Assembly: GCA_000447185.1 (NCBI GenBank)
Contig: KE647277.1
Span: 39,321-50,570, forward strand
Direction of reading: 5' to 3'
Source of the DNA: Vairimorpha apis BRL 01
Lineage: Eukaryota; Microsporidia; Nosematidae
DNA: 11,250 nucleotides
The number at the start of each line of letters is the position of its first letter. The first letter of the stretch is position 1. The notes beneath the pieces were generated by a model. That model saw only the letters and a program-made list of their open reading frames with translations, had not been told where the DNA came from and did no database searches. Shown piece by piece: positions 1 to 9,434 of the stretch. The position numbers were made by a program, and so were the translations under genes.

Positions 1-89
1 AAATTTTTACCATTGATAAAGTCATTCTTAGAAAACACTGACAAAAGTAGGCACAATAATGTAAAATCAGGATCGAAATGATATAACTA

Positions 90-1740
90 AGAAGATAGAG
101 AAAAGAAACTTGTTCATTTTTTTGTCTTCTCTCTTATTCGCACTATGTAAGAATATTTTGAATAGGAAGATCAATTTAAAGTATACAAAAATAAAGGTAC
201 AAGCCAAAAAAAAAGGATTGTAACAAATCATTTTAAATTTATTATTTACAACTTGCACCTCCTAGGTGAATCTGATGAAATAAGAAACTAAATATTTCTT
301 CAGATGTTTGGTCTTAAGATGAATATAGATAAATTTGCCACCAATGTATAGGCTGTAGTGAAAATGCTGTTGTGTTAAAATGTACACAAATATATAAATA
401 TTTGAGAATTAATCTTATGCTTCAGCGCAGTCAAAATATAGACTTTTAAAAATGTAATTTAAAGATTTTAGAACGTGTAGTAAGATTTTACATTACAAAG
501 TTAAATGGCAAGAATATGATTCAAGACATTAAACGAACATGCTATATCGATCATTATTTACCAAATTGGTCTTTTAAAACTCGAGTCTAAAAATTTCAAA
601 AGCCTTGATTTTGATATCCTCTAGATGTTAAAACAATACTAGGTACATCTACAACAAGCCTGTAAAGAAGGTTTTATTTATTGAGAGCAGAAATGAGAAG
701 AGGTATTACTAGTATTTTATTAAGAAGCGAGTCAATGCTTCTTAACAAGCACCAGTTTTTATAAAGATCTAATGATAGATCATTGAGGTGTGCAGCAATA
801 CTAAAAGTAGAAGAAAAAATTAATCTCATCTTTCATTTATTTTAGAATATATTAAGGTGAAGGATGGCCTAGAAAGTACATTTTTAAAAGATGCTAATGG
901 AGACCCAAATGAACAAACTGTATACCGAGATTAAAACATAAACCAATAATGGAAAGTTATACAAATCTAGAAACCACGAACAGGAAAATATCAGGTGATC
1001 TTCTACTTGGTTGGTAAATAGCAATAATCAGTCTATATCAGAAATCTTTATTCTTACAAGATAAGAATATATTTTTTACACAGAGCGACAATGTTCTTAT
1101 ATGAATCACATGGAAAGATTGTCGACCATCTAGCTACTAAGTTTAATCAAATATTAGATCATTACTACATGAGAAAAAACAAAGAAGTAGTATGGTGTCT
1201 ACATTTCTTATTGTGCAAAAAATATGGTTTTAAAAGATCAAAAAAATCCAAGACACTCTGTTCAGGAAATCATGTTTAATAATAAGCTGAGATACGGATA
1301 GATACCAAAATAGGTACAGACATAAAGATTATTCATAAAAAGCCAGATATTCGTATTTAGTAAAGTAGAGAAAGAGAAATATTTCAATTGATATTGGAAT
1401 AATCAACGTGGATCAACTTACAATCGTAGGTAATGGAAAACCAAGAAAAATGACATTTTTGGAATTGAACTTAGAGCAATTCATAAAGCTTAAACAAGCA
1501 TAGTTTTCTATATAGTGACATGGGATGGAGCGGTAAATAAATTCCACGTTATACTTCGGAAAGCTAGAAATTTAACCATTACTCGAAGCATTAATCCAAT
1601 TTTAGTGCTTAAGAAATTTTTAGAGTCTATTTCATTAGACCACTACAAAACTATTGTCAGAAGGATGTTAATGAAGATGAAATGGAGAATAAATTAGTGA
1701 TAAATATTAGATTTGTAGACCTATTACACCACGAAAATTT
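90..1740 (+). pseudogene. Decayed R2/Dong-like non-LTR retrotransposon: RT end, zinc knuckle and RLE remnants
   Basis: This is a relic of the element that is still open at 9784-11175, in the opposite orientation and broken by many stops and frameshifts. Seen directly: 223-279 reads as the RT active-site strand, with FIIYNLHLLGESDE where this class has an F-x-DD-L-x-LLAES pattern, so both catalytic Asp are gone. 304-345 reads FGLKMNIDKFATN, the segment that follows in this RT class. 495-521 reads TKLNGKNMI, identical to residues 2-10 of the open copy. 1091-1279 carries DHLATK and a KEVVWCLHFLLCKKYGFK stretch matching residues 215-251. The last knuckle Cys is Phe (1142-1144) and the second is lost by a one-base deletion nearby. 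The nuclease KPD survives at 1340-1348, but the catalytic Glu is Asp (1390-1392) and the frame slips between them. 1515-1640 matches the C-terminal TWDG and LKK-x-ES segments. The copy probably runs off the left edge; similarity before 223 is weak. Confidence 0.85.
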
Positions 1741-2047
1741 TTAAAGTAAAAATTTTTTTGAAGAAAGCAATGTATCAGTAAGAGCTATTTAAACTAGTAA
1801 AAAATCTAATTAATATAAAGATTAAATATAGTGAAAGCATAATATGTGACTACAATTAAATCAAAAGTACCAGAAAATTGTGAGATCTTTATAAATCTTA
1901 AAACTAAAATGGAAAATTTTAAGAATTTAAAGAGAGAAAATAATCATTAAAATTCATTAAAATATTTTATTATATAATTAAATGTTACACATAAATTTTT
2001 ATACTGTTTAAATTTCTATCTTCATATAAAAAGTATTTAAAAATATT
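1741..2047. other. Gene-free AT-rich spacer
   Basis: Nothing recognisable was found here. It lies between the fading 3' end of the plus-strand retrotransposon relic and the stop codon of the minus-strand gene at 2048, so it should hold the 3' untranslated regions of both. I could not align it to the 3' flank of the open element copy. Confidence 0.5.
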
Positions 2048-2851
2048 TTAATTATTTGATATCATTTTAAAAGACAGACTAATAAAATTATTAAATTTTG
2101 AATTAAAAAATATAAAAACTATCATAATACATAAAAATCCAAATAATGTAAAGCAAAGTAAACCTACAAACATCTTACGAATTTCTTTCAATAAATTATT
2201 ATTATATATTGAATTTATATTTTCATTAGATTTTTTAACATCATTCTGAAAGTTATATAAATTAGATGTTACATTTTCAACGCTTGCATCATTTGAAAAT
2301 GATGTTTGTTTTGATTTTATATCTTTTTTAAATAATCTTTCGGAATTTACATTAATAACTACGTCTTCATTTTGAGCAGTGTTACTTAAAGTAGAATTAT
2401 TTTCTTCAAAATTATTGCTATTTGATTGTTGATATTCATTTGATGTTTCTTGTAACTTTTTATCTATTTCTAAAGATTTAATATGTAAATTTTCAATATT
2501 CTCAGTATTGATGTATTTAATATTTTCTTTTGTAATTTCATCTTTTAAATCATTACAGTAATTTTTAAATGTTTTCAACTCAAATGTGTCGCTATAATTA
2601 CTTTCAAAATTTGATATTAAAGTATGATTTTCTGTAAGGTTAGGTGAAGTGTTGTGTCTTATTAGATTAGATAAAGATATAGATTTATTAATATCTTGTT
2701 TATTTGATACACATTTATCATCACAGAATTTATTTACACTTTGTGTACTTATAGTGTTTTTATATTTTAATAATTTCTTTGTATCAGATTTTGTATTCAT
2801 ACATTTATTAATAAATAAAATAGGTAAAAATTTAAAAACTTTACTCTTCAT
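2048..2851 (-). CDS. Unknown membrane-anchored protein, signal peptide + C-terminal TM (family member 1)
   Basis: I do not recognise this 267-residue protein. The start is the ATG at 2851; the frame is open slightly further upstream, but only with a TTG. The choice is supported by the paralogue at 6082-6843: from this ATG, MKSKVFKFLPILFINKC aligns without gaps to the first 17 residues of that protein, also ending in KC. Layout: signal peptide about 1-17; a polar, Asn/Ser-rich ectodomain with four Cys (17, 43, 47, 99); a conserved core at about 90-134 (nt 2450-2584) containing NIENLHIKSLEIDKKL; then low-complexity polar sequence; a YNNN just before one strongly hydrophobic helix at about 227-249; and a short tail of about 18 residues. 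The core shares 15 of 45 positions with the paralogue without a gap. This plan suggests a type I membrane protein of the secretory pathway, perhaps surface-exposed (inference). An open frame of this length is very unlikely by chance in such AT-rich DNA. Confidence 0.85.
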   Translation of the reverse strand: MKSKVFKFLPILFINKCMNTKSDTKKLLKYKNTISTQSVNKFCDDKCVSNKQDINKSISLSNLIRHNTSPNLTENHTLISNFESNYSDTFELKTFKNYCNDLKDEITKENIKYINTENIENLHIKSLEIDKKLQETSNEYQQSNSNNFEENNSTLSNTAQNEDVVINVNSERLFKKDIKSKQTSFSNDASVENVTSNLYNFQNDVKKSNENINSIYNNNLLKEIRKMFVGLLCFTLFGFLCIMIVFIFFNSKFNNFISLSFKMISNN

Positions 2852-2853
2852 AT

Positions 2854-2856
2854 GGG
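2854..2856 (-). promoter_or_regulatory. CCC motif just upstream of the start codon
   Basis: Reading the minus strand, CCC lies two bases before the ATG at 2851, inside the string TCCACCCATATG, in otherwise C-poor DNA. CCC-like or GGG-like motifs close upstream of start codons have been described in microsporidia as signals linked to transcription start. The paralogue at 6843 has only ACC in a similar place (TTTTACCAATATG), so this rests on one clear case. Confidence 0.3.
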
Positions 2857-2875
2857 TGGAATTTCTTTTGCACAA

Positions 2876-3879
2876 TTTATGTCTTTTTATTTAATTTAAA
2901 ACTTCAATATAATTAATTTATTATTTTTGTTGATTTAACTTAATTTTTTTACAAAAATATTTATTATTGCAAACTACTTTTATTTGACGGTTAATTTCAT
3001 TATTCTATTATTTTTCGCTTCCGTATCAAACGAGTTCACTTAGTATGTAAAAATATTTTTTATTACTATAAATTACTTTTATCTTTTTTTAATTTAAATA
3101 ATTTTTTTACAAAAATATTTATTATTTGTAGTTTTAAGTGTCATATAATAAATTAATATAAAAAAAATTATTTAAAAAGAAATAAGCTATCGAAAAAGAA
3201 ATTAAAAAACTAATTTGCTTAAAATCATATAAAGTGTAATTTTAATAAAATTTTCATAGTTTAAATAAAAATAAATCATGTTTTACATATTTAAAAATAT
3301 AAGTATTAATAATTTTTTTTGTTTCTAATTAGATAATCACAATGTTTTTCAATCGAAATAATTTTATTGAATTTTATTATTTTAAAATATAAAAATTTAA
3401 CCATGGAAATAAATTAAATTTTAAATTTTTTTATATTATTTGGAAATTTTGAATTTTAGTTTATATAAATTTTTCTAAAATATTAGATAAATTATATATA
3501 ATTTATTCTGATATTTTTTAATTAAAAAATTAAAGTTAAATATTGTAAAATATTAATATATTAATATTGTATATTTTCATCATAAATAATATATAATATC
3601 GTATTTATAACTTTTGTTTTTTTATTAGATTTAATAATTTTTTACTTATATAGAGTTTTCATATATGCATTTTTTTAACAAAAATATTATTTACCATTAT
3701 TAAATATTTAACATTAATAACAAAATATTGATTAATATATACATTATTTTTATCACATACTACTATATTATGCTATTACTTATAATAAAAATATAAATAA
3801 TATGAATAGTAAAAATTATTCCGCTACAATTATAAACACAATACATGTTTTTAAAAAAAATTAGTAAAATATTAATTTA
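2876..3879. other. Gene-free AT-rich region upstream of family member 1
   Basis: I see no credible coding frame on either strand. It should hold the promoter of the gene at 2851. Visible structure: a set of short direct repeats at 2941-3126, a less AT-rich islet at about 3012-3046, and a perfect 20-base A/T palindrome at 3549-3568 that is unremarkable at this base composition. The rest is near-pure A/T. Confidence 0.5.
2941..3126. repeat. Short dispersed direct repeats, three units
   Basis: A 28-base stretch at 2941-2968 recurs exactly at 3099-3126, 158 bases away. A partial, diverged unit lies between them at about 3047-3082; it matches the first unit's continuation to about 2985 (AAAAATATTT, then ...ACTTTTAT). 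The units are A/T-rich but not homopolymeric. A looser match also occurs near 9099-9120. They lie 90-275 bases upstream of the start at 2851, so they could be promoter-linked or simply an old local duplication. Confidence 0.5.
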
Positions 3880-5085
3880 GTTATTCTTCATTGTTTCTAT
3901 TTTTAATTCAATTACCTCATATTCTGGCAAATTACTTGTTTATGTAATTTAATCATATTACTTTAATAATTTATTTGAGAGATTTTCGGTAATTAAAATT
4001 TTGCTTAGTTATTTTTAAAAGATTCCATTAATCACTCTTTTAAATGTTTATAATTAGATTCAACTAAATTCTTCATTTTGCATTTCATCTTTTTTTTTCT
4101 AACAACATATTGTTCTTGCCCAAGTCTTCGTTTATGAGAGATACTCTTTAGAGTTTTCTTCAATACTAATGACTTAAAATATGCATCTAAGAATGGTTTT
4201 ATTCCAAGTTTATTGATATATATTTTATGGTATGTCTTTATTACACTATTCCATGTAATTACATAAAGAATAATTTTTGGTTAGATTTAAAAATTTAACC
4301 TAGATTATTAGTAAAAAGGCGTATTTTCTTAATTTTTAATTTTCAATAATAGTAGTTATACTCATTAACAATTATAACTGTAATTAAATTTTATTATTCT
4401 TTTAATTTAAAACATTATATCAGAGTGATTGTGGTTAATTTTAATATTAATCAATATTCTTGTATATACTCTTATTTATATTCTAATCATTAAACATAAC
4501 TCTTGAATTGTGTAGACCGAAATTCTTTTACGTTTTTTTAAGGCAATAATTATTGCATATTAAGAGATGTACTCATCTAACTACCTTATTGTTGTCTTAT
4601 TACATAATGAAATCCTAAAATTCTAGCATATTTAATAAATATTTACTTAATAATCTGTTTATGAGTTCTACAGCGAAAAAATTCTTTTTCTTTTACATGG
4701 AACATAATTCTTTTATGTAGGAAGCAATATACTTTTTTAATATATATTAGTTATCTTCTTTAATCAGCCATGTTGATGAACCACTAATGCTTACTAATTT
4801 TTGGTCCTTAACAGTGAACAATTTTTTCATGATTGGATCATTTTTTAATCTTTTGTAAAACATTTCATGTTTTGCTACCACTTGCATTTTTAAAATGACT
4901 ATATCTGCAATTCGCTACTTCGTCTTTAAGTATCTTATATTATGTGAAATGGGATTTGTTATTTTCTTTTACTTTAAATATACAGCATGTTTAAATAAAG
5001 TATTTTTATTTTTAATTAAAGAAATTTACATTTTTATTAACGGGTTTTCATCTTGTGCTCAACATATACATATGCACTTATAAAA
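3880..5085 (-). pseudogene. Heavily decayed copy of the same retrotransposon (thumb, zinc knuckle, RLE)
   Basis: Read on the minus strand this aligns along its length with the open copy at 9784-11175 but has many stops and frame slips. Clear blocks: 4940-4970 resembles the KSEEACASHLS segment; 4760-4935 reads YLKTK, then KMQVVAKHEMFYKRL and KLVSISGSSTWLIKEDN, matching residues 120-180; 4580-4680 is the knuckle region, where the first Cys is kept, the second reads His and the last is lost; about 4345-4440 is the nuclease core, where the PD motif reads SD; 4110-4260 matches the region around residues 345-395. Weaker similarity reaches 3880 at the C-terminal end and 5085 at the N-terminal end. 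It is more A/T-shifted than the relic at 90-1740, which suggests greater age. It sits between the two intact members of the membrane family. Confidence 0.8.
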
Positions 5086-6081
5086 ATTTTTTATGGATAT
5101 AATCGTTCATATGTTTGTGTTGTAATAGAATATATGAAATAAAATATCATAGAATAAAAATGTTAAAAATATTTAAATTTTTTATAATAGAAATAAAATC
5201 AAAAGTATCATATTTATACTAAAATTATTAAAACTATTAATAAATTTTTTAAAATTTTGTGTAATAGATAAAAAATAAAAATTGTATTTAAAATTAATAC
5301 AAATAAAATTTTAAAATTTATTGAAAATATTTAAATTTTAATAAATATAAAATTTGCACTAAAAACTTGTAAATTTTAATTTTTTAATTTAATTGCATAA
5401 ATTTAAAATAAATACAAAAATTGATAATAAACATGCTTTTTTGTGTTTAATAAATAGGAGGTACTAAAATGAAGATTAAAATATGTTAGAAAATTATAAA
5501 TAAACCAAAATATTATAATATTAGTTTATATTTGATTACAAAAATACTTAAAAAATGTAATAATTTTTCTAAAAAAGTTTAAAATACTAAAAGATAAATA
5601 TAATTGTTTAAATTTTTTTTTATTATATAAATATTTTTTTTTAACATAATAAATTTTGAAATAAAATTGTTAATATATAAAAAATGTTTGAAGAATGCAT
5701 TTGTAAATATTAAAAATTTTATGTAAATAAATGTTTTGTTATTATACTTTTTCTAAATACATTTTATAAATAATTTAAAGTAGTTCTTTACATTATATTA
5801 TTAATAATATCATATAACATTGTAAATATTGAGGTAATTACTAATCTAGTTTTACAATTTTTTAATTATTACTAGATCTAAAGTTATACATACATATATA
5901 ATATAATTTGATTGTGTAAAATATTTTTAATACATAACTATTAATTCCCATACAAAAAGTTTGCTACAATATATAATTAATAAACATTTTTGAAAATTAA
6001 ATTATCATTTAATTTATATTTGAATAATTAAAAATTATTTATTGCATTAAATTAAAAGAAATTCATTTTACGTGCAATTTA
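5086..6081. other. Gene-free AT-rich region
   Basis: No coding frame, RNA gene or repeat could be supported. It is nearly pure A/T with A- and T-runs. It lies between the end of the retrotransposon relic and the stop codon of the gene at 6082, so it holds that gene's 3' flank. Confidence 0.5.
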
Positions 6082-6083
6082 TT
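6078..6083 (-). terminator. AATAAA overlapping the stop codon of family member 2
   Basis: On the minus strand the stop TAA at 6084-6082 runs straight into TAAATTG, so an AATAAA overlaps the stop codon. Polyadenylation signals in or near the end of the coding sequence are known in compact microsporidian genes, but AATAAA is common by chance in DNA this AT-rich. Confidence 0.25.
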
Positions 6084-6843
6084 AAAAATTAATTATTCTC
6101 AAACTAAGTAATACAATAAACACAACAAATAACGATACAACTATTAAAATATTAACTAAAATTATAATTGAACACTTAATTATTTTAGTTTTACGGTTAT
6201 TATGATATAATCTTAATTTTTTATAAGTTTCTTCCAAAACTTCTTCATTATTTAATAAATTAATTTGTTCAAAACTTGTTGGTACATCTCTTGATAAGGC
6301 TGTTTGATCAGATATATTAAGAGATGGATTTTTTTCCAAAGATTCTTCTGGTCTAATATTAACATTTATATCTTGATTTGCTGAAAAACTTTCTGATAGA
6401 GAAACATTTATAGTTGACCTATTTAAAGAAGAATTATCTACTTCTGATTCATCTTTTGCTACTTCATATAAATCAATAGAAGTTGTTTTAATAGGATTTA
6501 ATTTAATGTCTAAAAGTTCAGTGTCTGTTTCTAAAGATTTAACATTTAAATCTGCGATTGTTTTAGAATTTATGTTTTTTAAATTGGAGTTGATTAAATC
6601 TTCCTCTGTAGTATCTAAATTTTTTGATAACATTTTTAATTCTAGTGCTACATTATCCATATCTCTACTTTTTAAAGGTAAGGTTTTCTGTTCATTTATA
6701 TTTTGTTTGGTTTTTAAAAAATCATCATAATCAGATTTATATAAATATGGCATATTTTCTAAAGATTCTTCATTATCATTTTTTAAGTCTGAACATTTAA
6801 ACATAAATAATATAATTACTAATTTTAGAAGATTATTTATCAT
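6082..6843 (-). CDS. Unknown membrane-anchored protein, signal peptide + C-terminal TM (family member 2)
   Basis: I do not recognise this 253-residue protein by function, but it is a paralogue of the one at 2048-2851 and of the pseudogene at 7793-8793. It starts at an ATG at 6843. Layout: signal peptide about 1-17 (LLKLVIILFMFKC); an acidic, Ser/Asn-rich ectodomain; the conserved core at about 67-111 (nt 6511-6645) with KMLSKNLD, NLKNINSKTIADLNVKSL and ETDTELL; a polar linker at about 112-205 rich in Ser, Asn and Glu; a short basic, possibly helical piece, YKKLRLYHNNRKTK; and one long hydrophobic helix at about 221-248 ending almost at the C terminus. Apart from Cys17 and one Cys at the edge of the anchor there are no cysteines, so disulfide folding is unlikely. 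This looks like a C-terminally anchored secretory-pathway protein with most of its mass outside or in a lumen (inference). It is on the same strand as the other members but too far away to share a transcript. Confidence 0.85.
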   Translation of the reverse strand: MINNLLKLVIILFMFKCSDLKNDNEESLENMPYLYKSDYDDFLKTKQNINEQKTLPLKSRDMDNVALELKMLSKNLDTTEEDLINSNLKNINSKTIADLNVKSLETDTELLDIKLNPIKTTSIDLYEVAKDESEVDNSSLNRSTINVSLSESFSANQDINVNIRPEESLEKNPSLNISDQTALSRDVPTSFEQINLLNNEEVLEETYKKLRLYHNNRKTKIIKCSIIILVNILIVVSLFVVFIVLLSLRIINF

Positions 6844-7792
6844 ATTGGTAAAACTTTTTTGTAAATTAATATTATAATTTAATTTTAACTATCAATAAAA
6901 TTAATTTATTTAATTTTTTTAAATTTTATTTGATTATAAATAACTAACAAAATAAAATTTGATTGTGTATTTATATTATAATATATGATTTATTAAAATA
7001 ATTTTTCATTTTATTGTAATTTATTTTTTTAATATTTAGTAGCTTAAAAAATTGTATTTTATAAAATATTTTTTTTTAATTTTAGCATTATTTTATAATA
7101 TTTTAAATTATCTCTAACATTTTATATTAATTTCTTGTAAAAAAAATTGAAATCTAGAAAAAAGTTTACTTTATAGTGTTATAAAGAAATTAATAGTTAT
7201 AAAAGTAGTAACTAAATTTATCAAAAATATCAATTTACTTATTTTGATTTGTTTGTATAATTTAAGCTTATTTTAAAATGTTTAGAGTCTAATGATAAAG
7301 TTGGTAGGTTTTAATAAGTAAGTTTTTATTTGTTTAAAAATAATAAAATACGATTTATTTTTATGTATAGTTTTATAAATGTTTCGTTTTGATCAATTTG
7401 TAAATTTTTTTTGAGTTATTAGAATATTTTGTAATTATTTTAAGCTTTTTTATTTAAATATAAAATATGTCATAATAAAACAATAGTCTACAAAAAAAAC
7501 AAAATCATATATAATAAGTCTATTATATAACAAATTAATATTATAGTTGATATTAAATTTATATATATATTTTCAAATATCACGTAAGACATAATTTATA
7601 AATTTTTAAAATATTTTTAATACAAAATATTTAACTTTAAAGAATTAAATATTTATGTTATAGTTTTTGTATTATATAATTTATGAATTAAAATTTTAAA
7701 AATTAAAAAATGTTTTTTTTATTTTTCGTTTAATTTAATAAATATTCATTTACAAAAAAAAGTTATATAAAAATTCTTTTAAATAAAATTTA
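6844..7792. other. Gene-free AT-rich region upstream of family member 2
   Basis: No supportable gene on either strand. It lies between the start of the gene at 6843 and the end of its pseudogene paralogue at 7793, and so holds the promoter of the former. The sequence is mostly A/T with T-runs. Confidence 0.5.
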
Positions 7793-8793
7793 TTACTTAT
7801 TATTTATACCGTATTTTTTTATAAAAAAAATATATATGAAAGCAAAAATAATCACTATATATAGTGTAATAATTTGTAGAAATATACAGATACAATTTAT
7901 AAATACAAATTCATTGTTATCATGATTTATAATATTTTTTATCAACTTTATTTATAATTCTTTCTTGTATAATGAATAAATTCGTCTAGAAATAACAAAT
8001 ACAGCTTAATAGAGATGTTTGTTTAAAATATGAGGAATAATCTTTTGTTTAAAAGATTCTTAGTATAATATTTATCAGTTTATTATCATGTGTAATTCTA
8101 AACGTAGTATATGTCAAAAGTAAAAAATTTGATTATAGTTATTTTTATTCATATTAAAACTATCTATAACAACATTTTCTAAGAATACTTACTTTTTTTT
8201 CAGATTCATATAATTTAGTAAAACTATTTCTAGTAAAATTTTGTATTATATTTAACAGGTTTTTTTATAAACATTTTTGTTTATCTTTATAATTTTCTCT
8301 CAAAAATTTTTATATAATATTACACAGATTTGTTCCCAAATGTTTCATATTAAAATCCTCAATAGTCTTAATATTATTATTTTGTAAATTAAAACTGTGT
8401 AAATTTTATTTTGCAATATCTAGATTATCCGATAACATTTTAAATTTATTATAATTTTGTTAATACTTGTTTTTAGTAGAGTGTTAATTTCATTTAAATT
8501 AATTAGAGCAGTGTTTTAAGTATATTATAATTTTTTGTGAGTTGTGTAAGAAATTTTGTTAAGAAAAAAATATGTTAAAGTTTTTAAAGATTTGAGATCA
8601 AATATTGTAACGAAAAAATTTTATTTATTTTTATTAGACGGATTTACCATTAATTAAATATTATCAGATTTATTTATCATATATATATTGCCTTTAGATT
8701 TATATATAATAGATATAATTATTACATGCAGATATCATTGAATTTAAAATTAATACACTATTTAAACATAGTGTCGACGTAATATTAAAACAT
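7793..8793 (-). pseudogene. Broken third member of the signal peptide / TM protein family
   Basis: No long frame is open here, but on the minus strand the whole plan of the gene at 6082-6843 can be followed. Near 8793 there is an ATG, then a stop, then MFK (8770) continuing into FKFNDI, matching FMFKCSDLKNDN. At about 8670-8690 INKSDN matches LYKSDYD. The core at about 8328-8450 reads KMLSDNLDIAK, a stop, then NLHSFNLQNNNIKTIEDFNM, aligning without a gap to residues 67-107 of the intact gene with about 20 of 41 identical. At about 8205-8230 SFTKLYESEKK resembles SIDLYEVAKDE. At about 7800-7920 HDNNEFVFINCICIFL and further hydrophobic residues match the HNN plus anchor helix, ending at a TAA at 7793. 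Several stops and frame changes separate these blocks, and there is extra sequence between the core and the LYE block. It is a dead duplicate, not an alternative gene. Confidence 0.7.
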
Positions 8794-9434
8794 TTTATTC
8801 TATATAAAACAAATTTTTTTCGAATTTTTATCATCAATTTAGTTAAAACTTGTAATAAAAGTAATTTAATTAAATTTTTTTTAAAATCTAGTCAATTTTA
8901 CAGAAAATTTAAAATTTAAATTTTTTAAAATATTTCATTGTAATCAAAATAATTTGTCTAGAATCTAATATAATTTATTATTTTTAAAAAAGTTATTGTT
9001 CATATAATTTATTACATTATCCAATTATTTCTTGATACCAAAATGCTTTTGTATTTATCAGATTTGTAAAAAATATTTATTTTATATTGATTTATTTACA
9101 AAAATATATATTAATACTTTGACTAAGATGACGTCTATAGCAGTCAGTCGCTCGTTGATGTAAAAGCAAATTGATTTTTATTGACGTTTATATATTTTTT
9201 ATAATATTAACTAAAAAATAAGATATATGATTTTCTGAATGTGACTGTTCAATAAAAATCCTCAAACTAACAAATTATGAAAAAAAAAATTGTGCTTTTT
9301 ATTATAATCTCAAATATAAAAATGAGCATCAACGTGTTTAAATTTAGACTAATATATAAATAAATATTTTTAAAAAATTGTTATTATAATTAAAATTGAA
9401 TATTTTTATAATACAAAATAATTTATCAAAAGCT
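8794..9434. other. Gene-free AT-rich region with one GC-richer islet
   Basis: No gene can be supported. Most of it is A/T, but about 9121-9172 stands out with many G and C (for example GCAGTCAGTCGCTCG), close to 40% by eye. I could not fold that islet into a tRNA: there is no matching acceptor stem and no T-loop consensus. Its role is unknown. Confidence 0.45.

Noticed and set aside
67..258. 63-codon minus-strand frame
   Set aside because: It lies antisense to the RT remnant of the retrotransposon relic, whose plus-strand reading gives recognisable RT motifs at 223-345. The minus frame resembles nothing.
1091..1279. 62-codon plus-strand frame as an independent gene
   Set aside because: It is a surviving piece of the decayed retrotransposon (DHLATK, LLCKKYGFK) bounded by frame changes. 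The same applies to 1515-1697.
2852..2875. Upstream extension of the gene at 2048 by eight codons
   Set aside because: The upstream initiator would be TTG, and the ATG at 2851 aligns exactly with the start of the paralogue's signal peptide.
2649..2894. 81-codon plus-strand frame
   Set aside because: It is a shadow of the minus-strand gene at 2048-2851, whose paralogue confirms the minus reading. The same holds for 6506-6730 against 6082-6843 and for 9893-10162 against 9784-11175.
3549..3568. Perfect 20-base palindrome
   Set aside because: It is made only of A and T in a region of nearly pure A/T, where such palindromes are expected. No neighbouring structure supports an origin or hairpin function.
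4895..5083. 62-codon plus-strand frame
   Set aside because: It is antisense to the minus-strand retrotransposon relic, which aligns with the open copy across this interval.
5455..5490. AGGAGG followed by ATGAAG, like a bacterial ribosome binding site and start
   Set aside because: The frame ends after five codons at TAG, and everything else in the window looks eukaryotic. Chance match.
9121..9172. tRNA or 5S rRNA gene
   Set aside because: No acceptor stem, anticodon arm or T-loop consensus could be formed, and there is no 5S-like internal control region.
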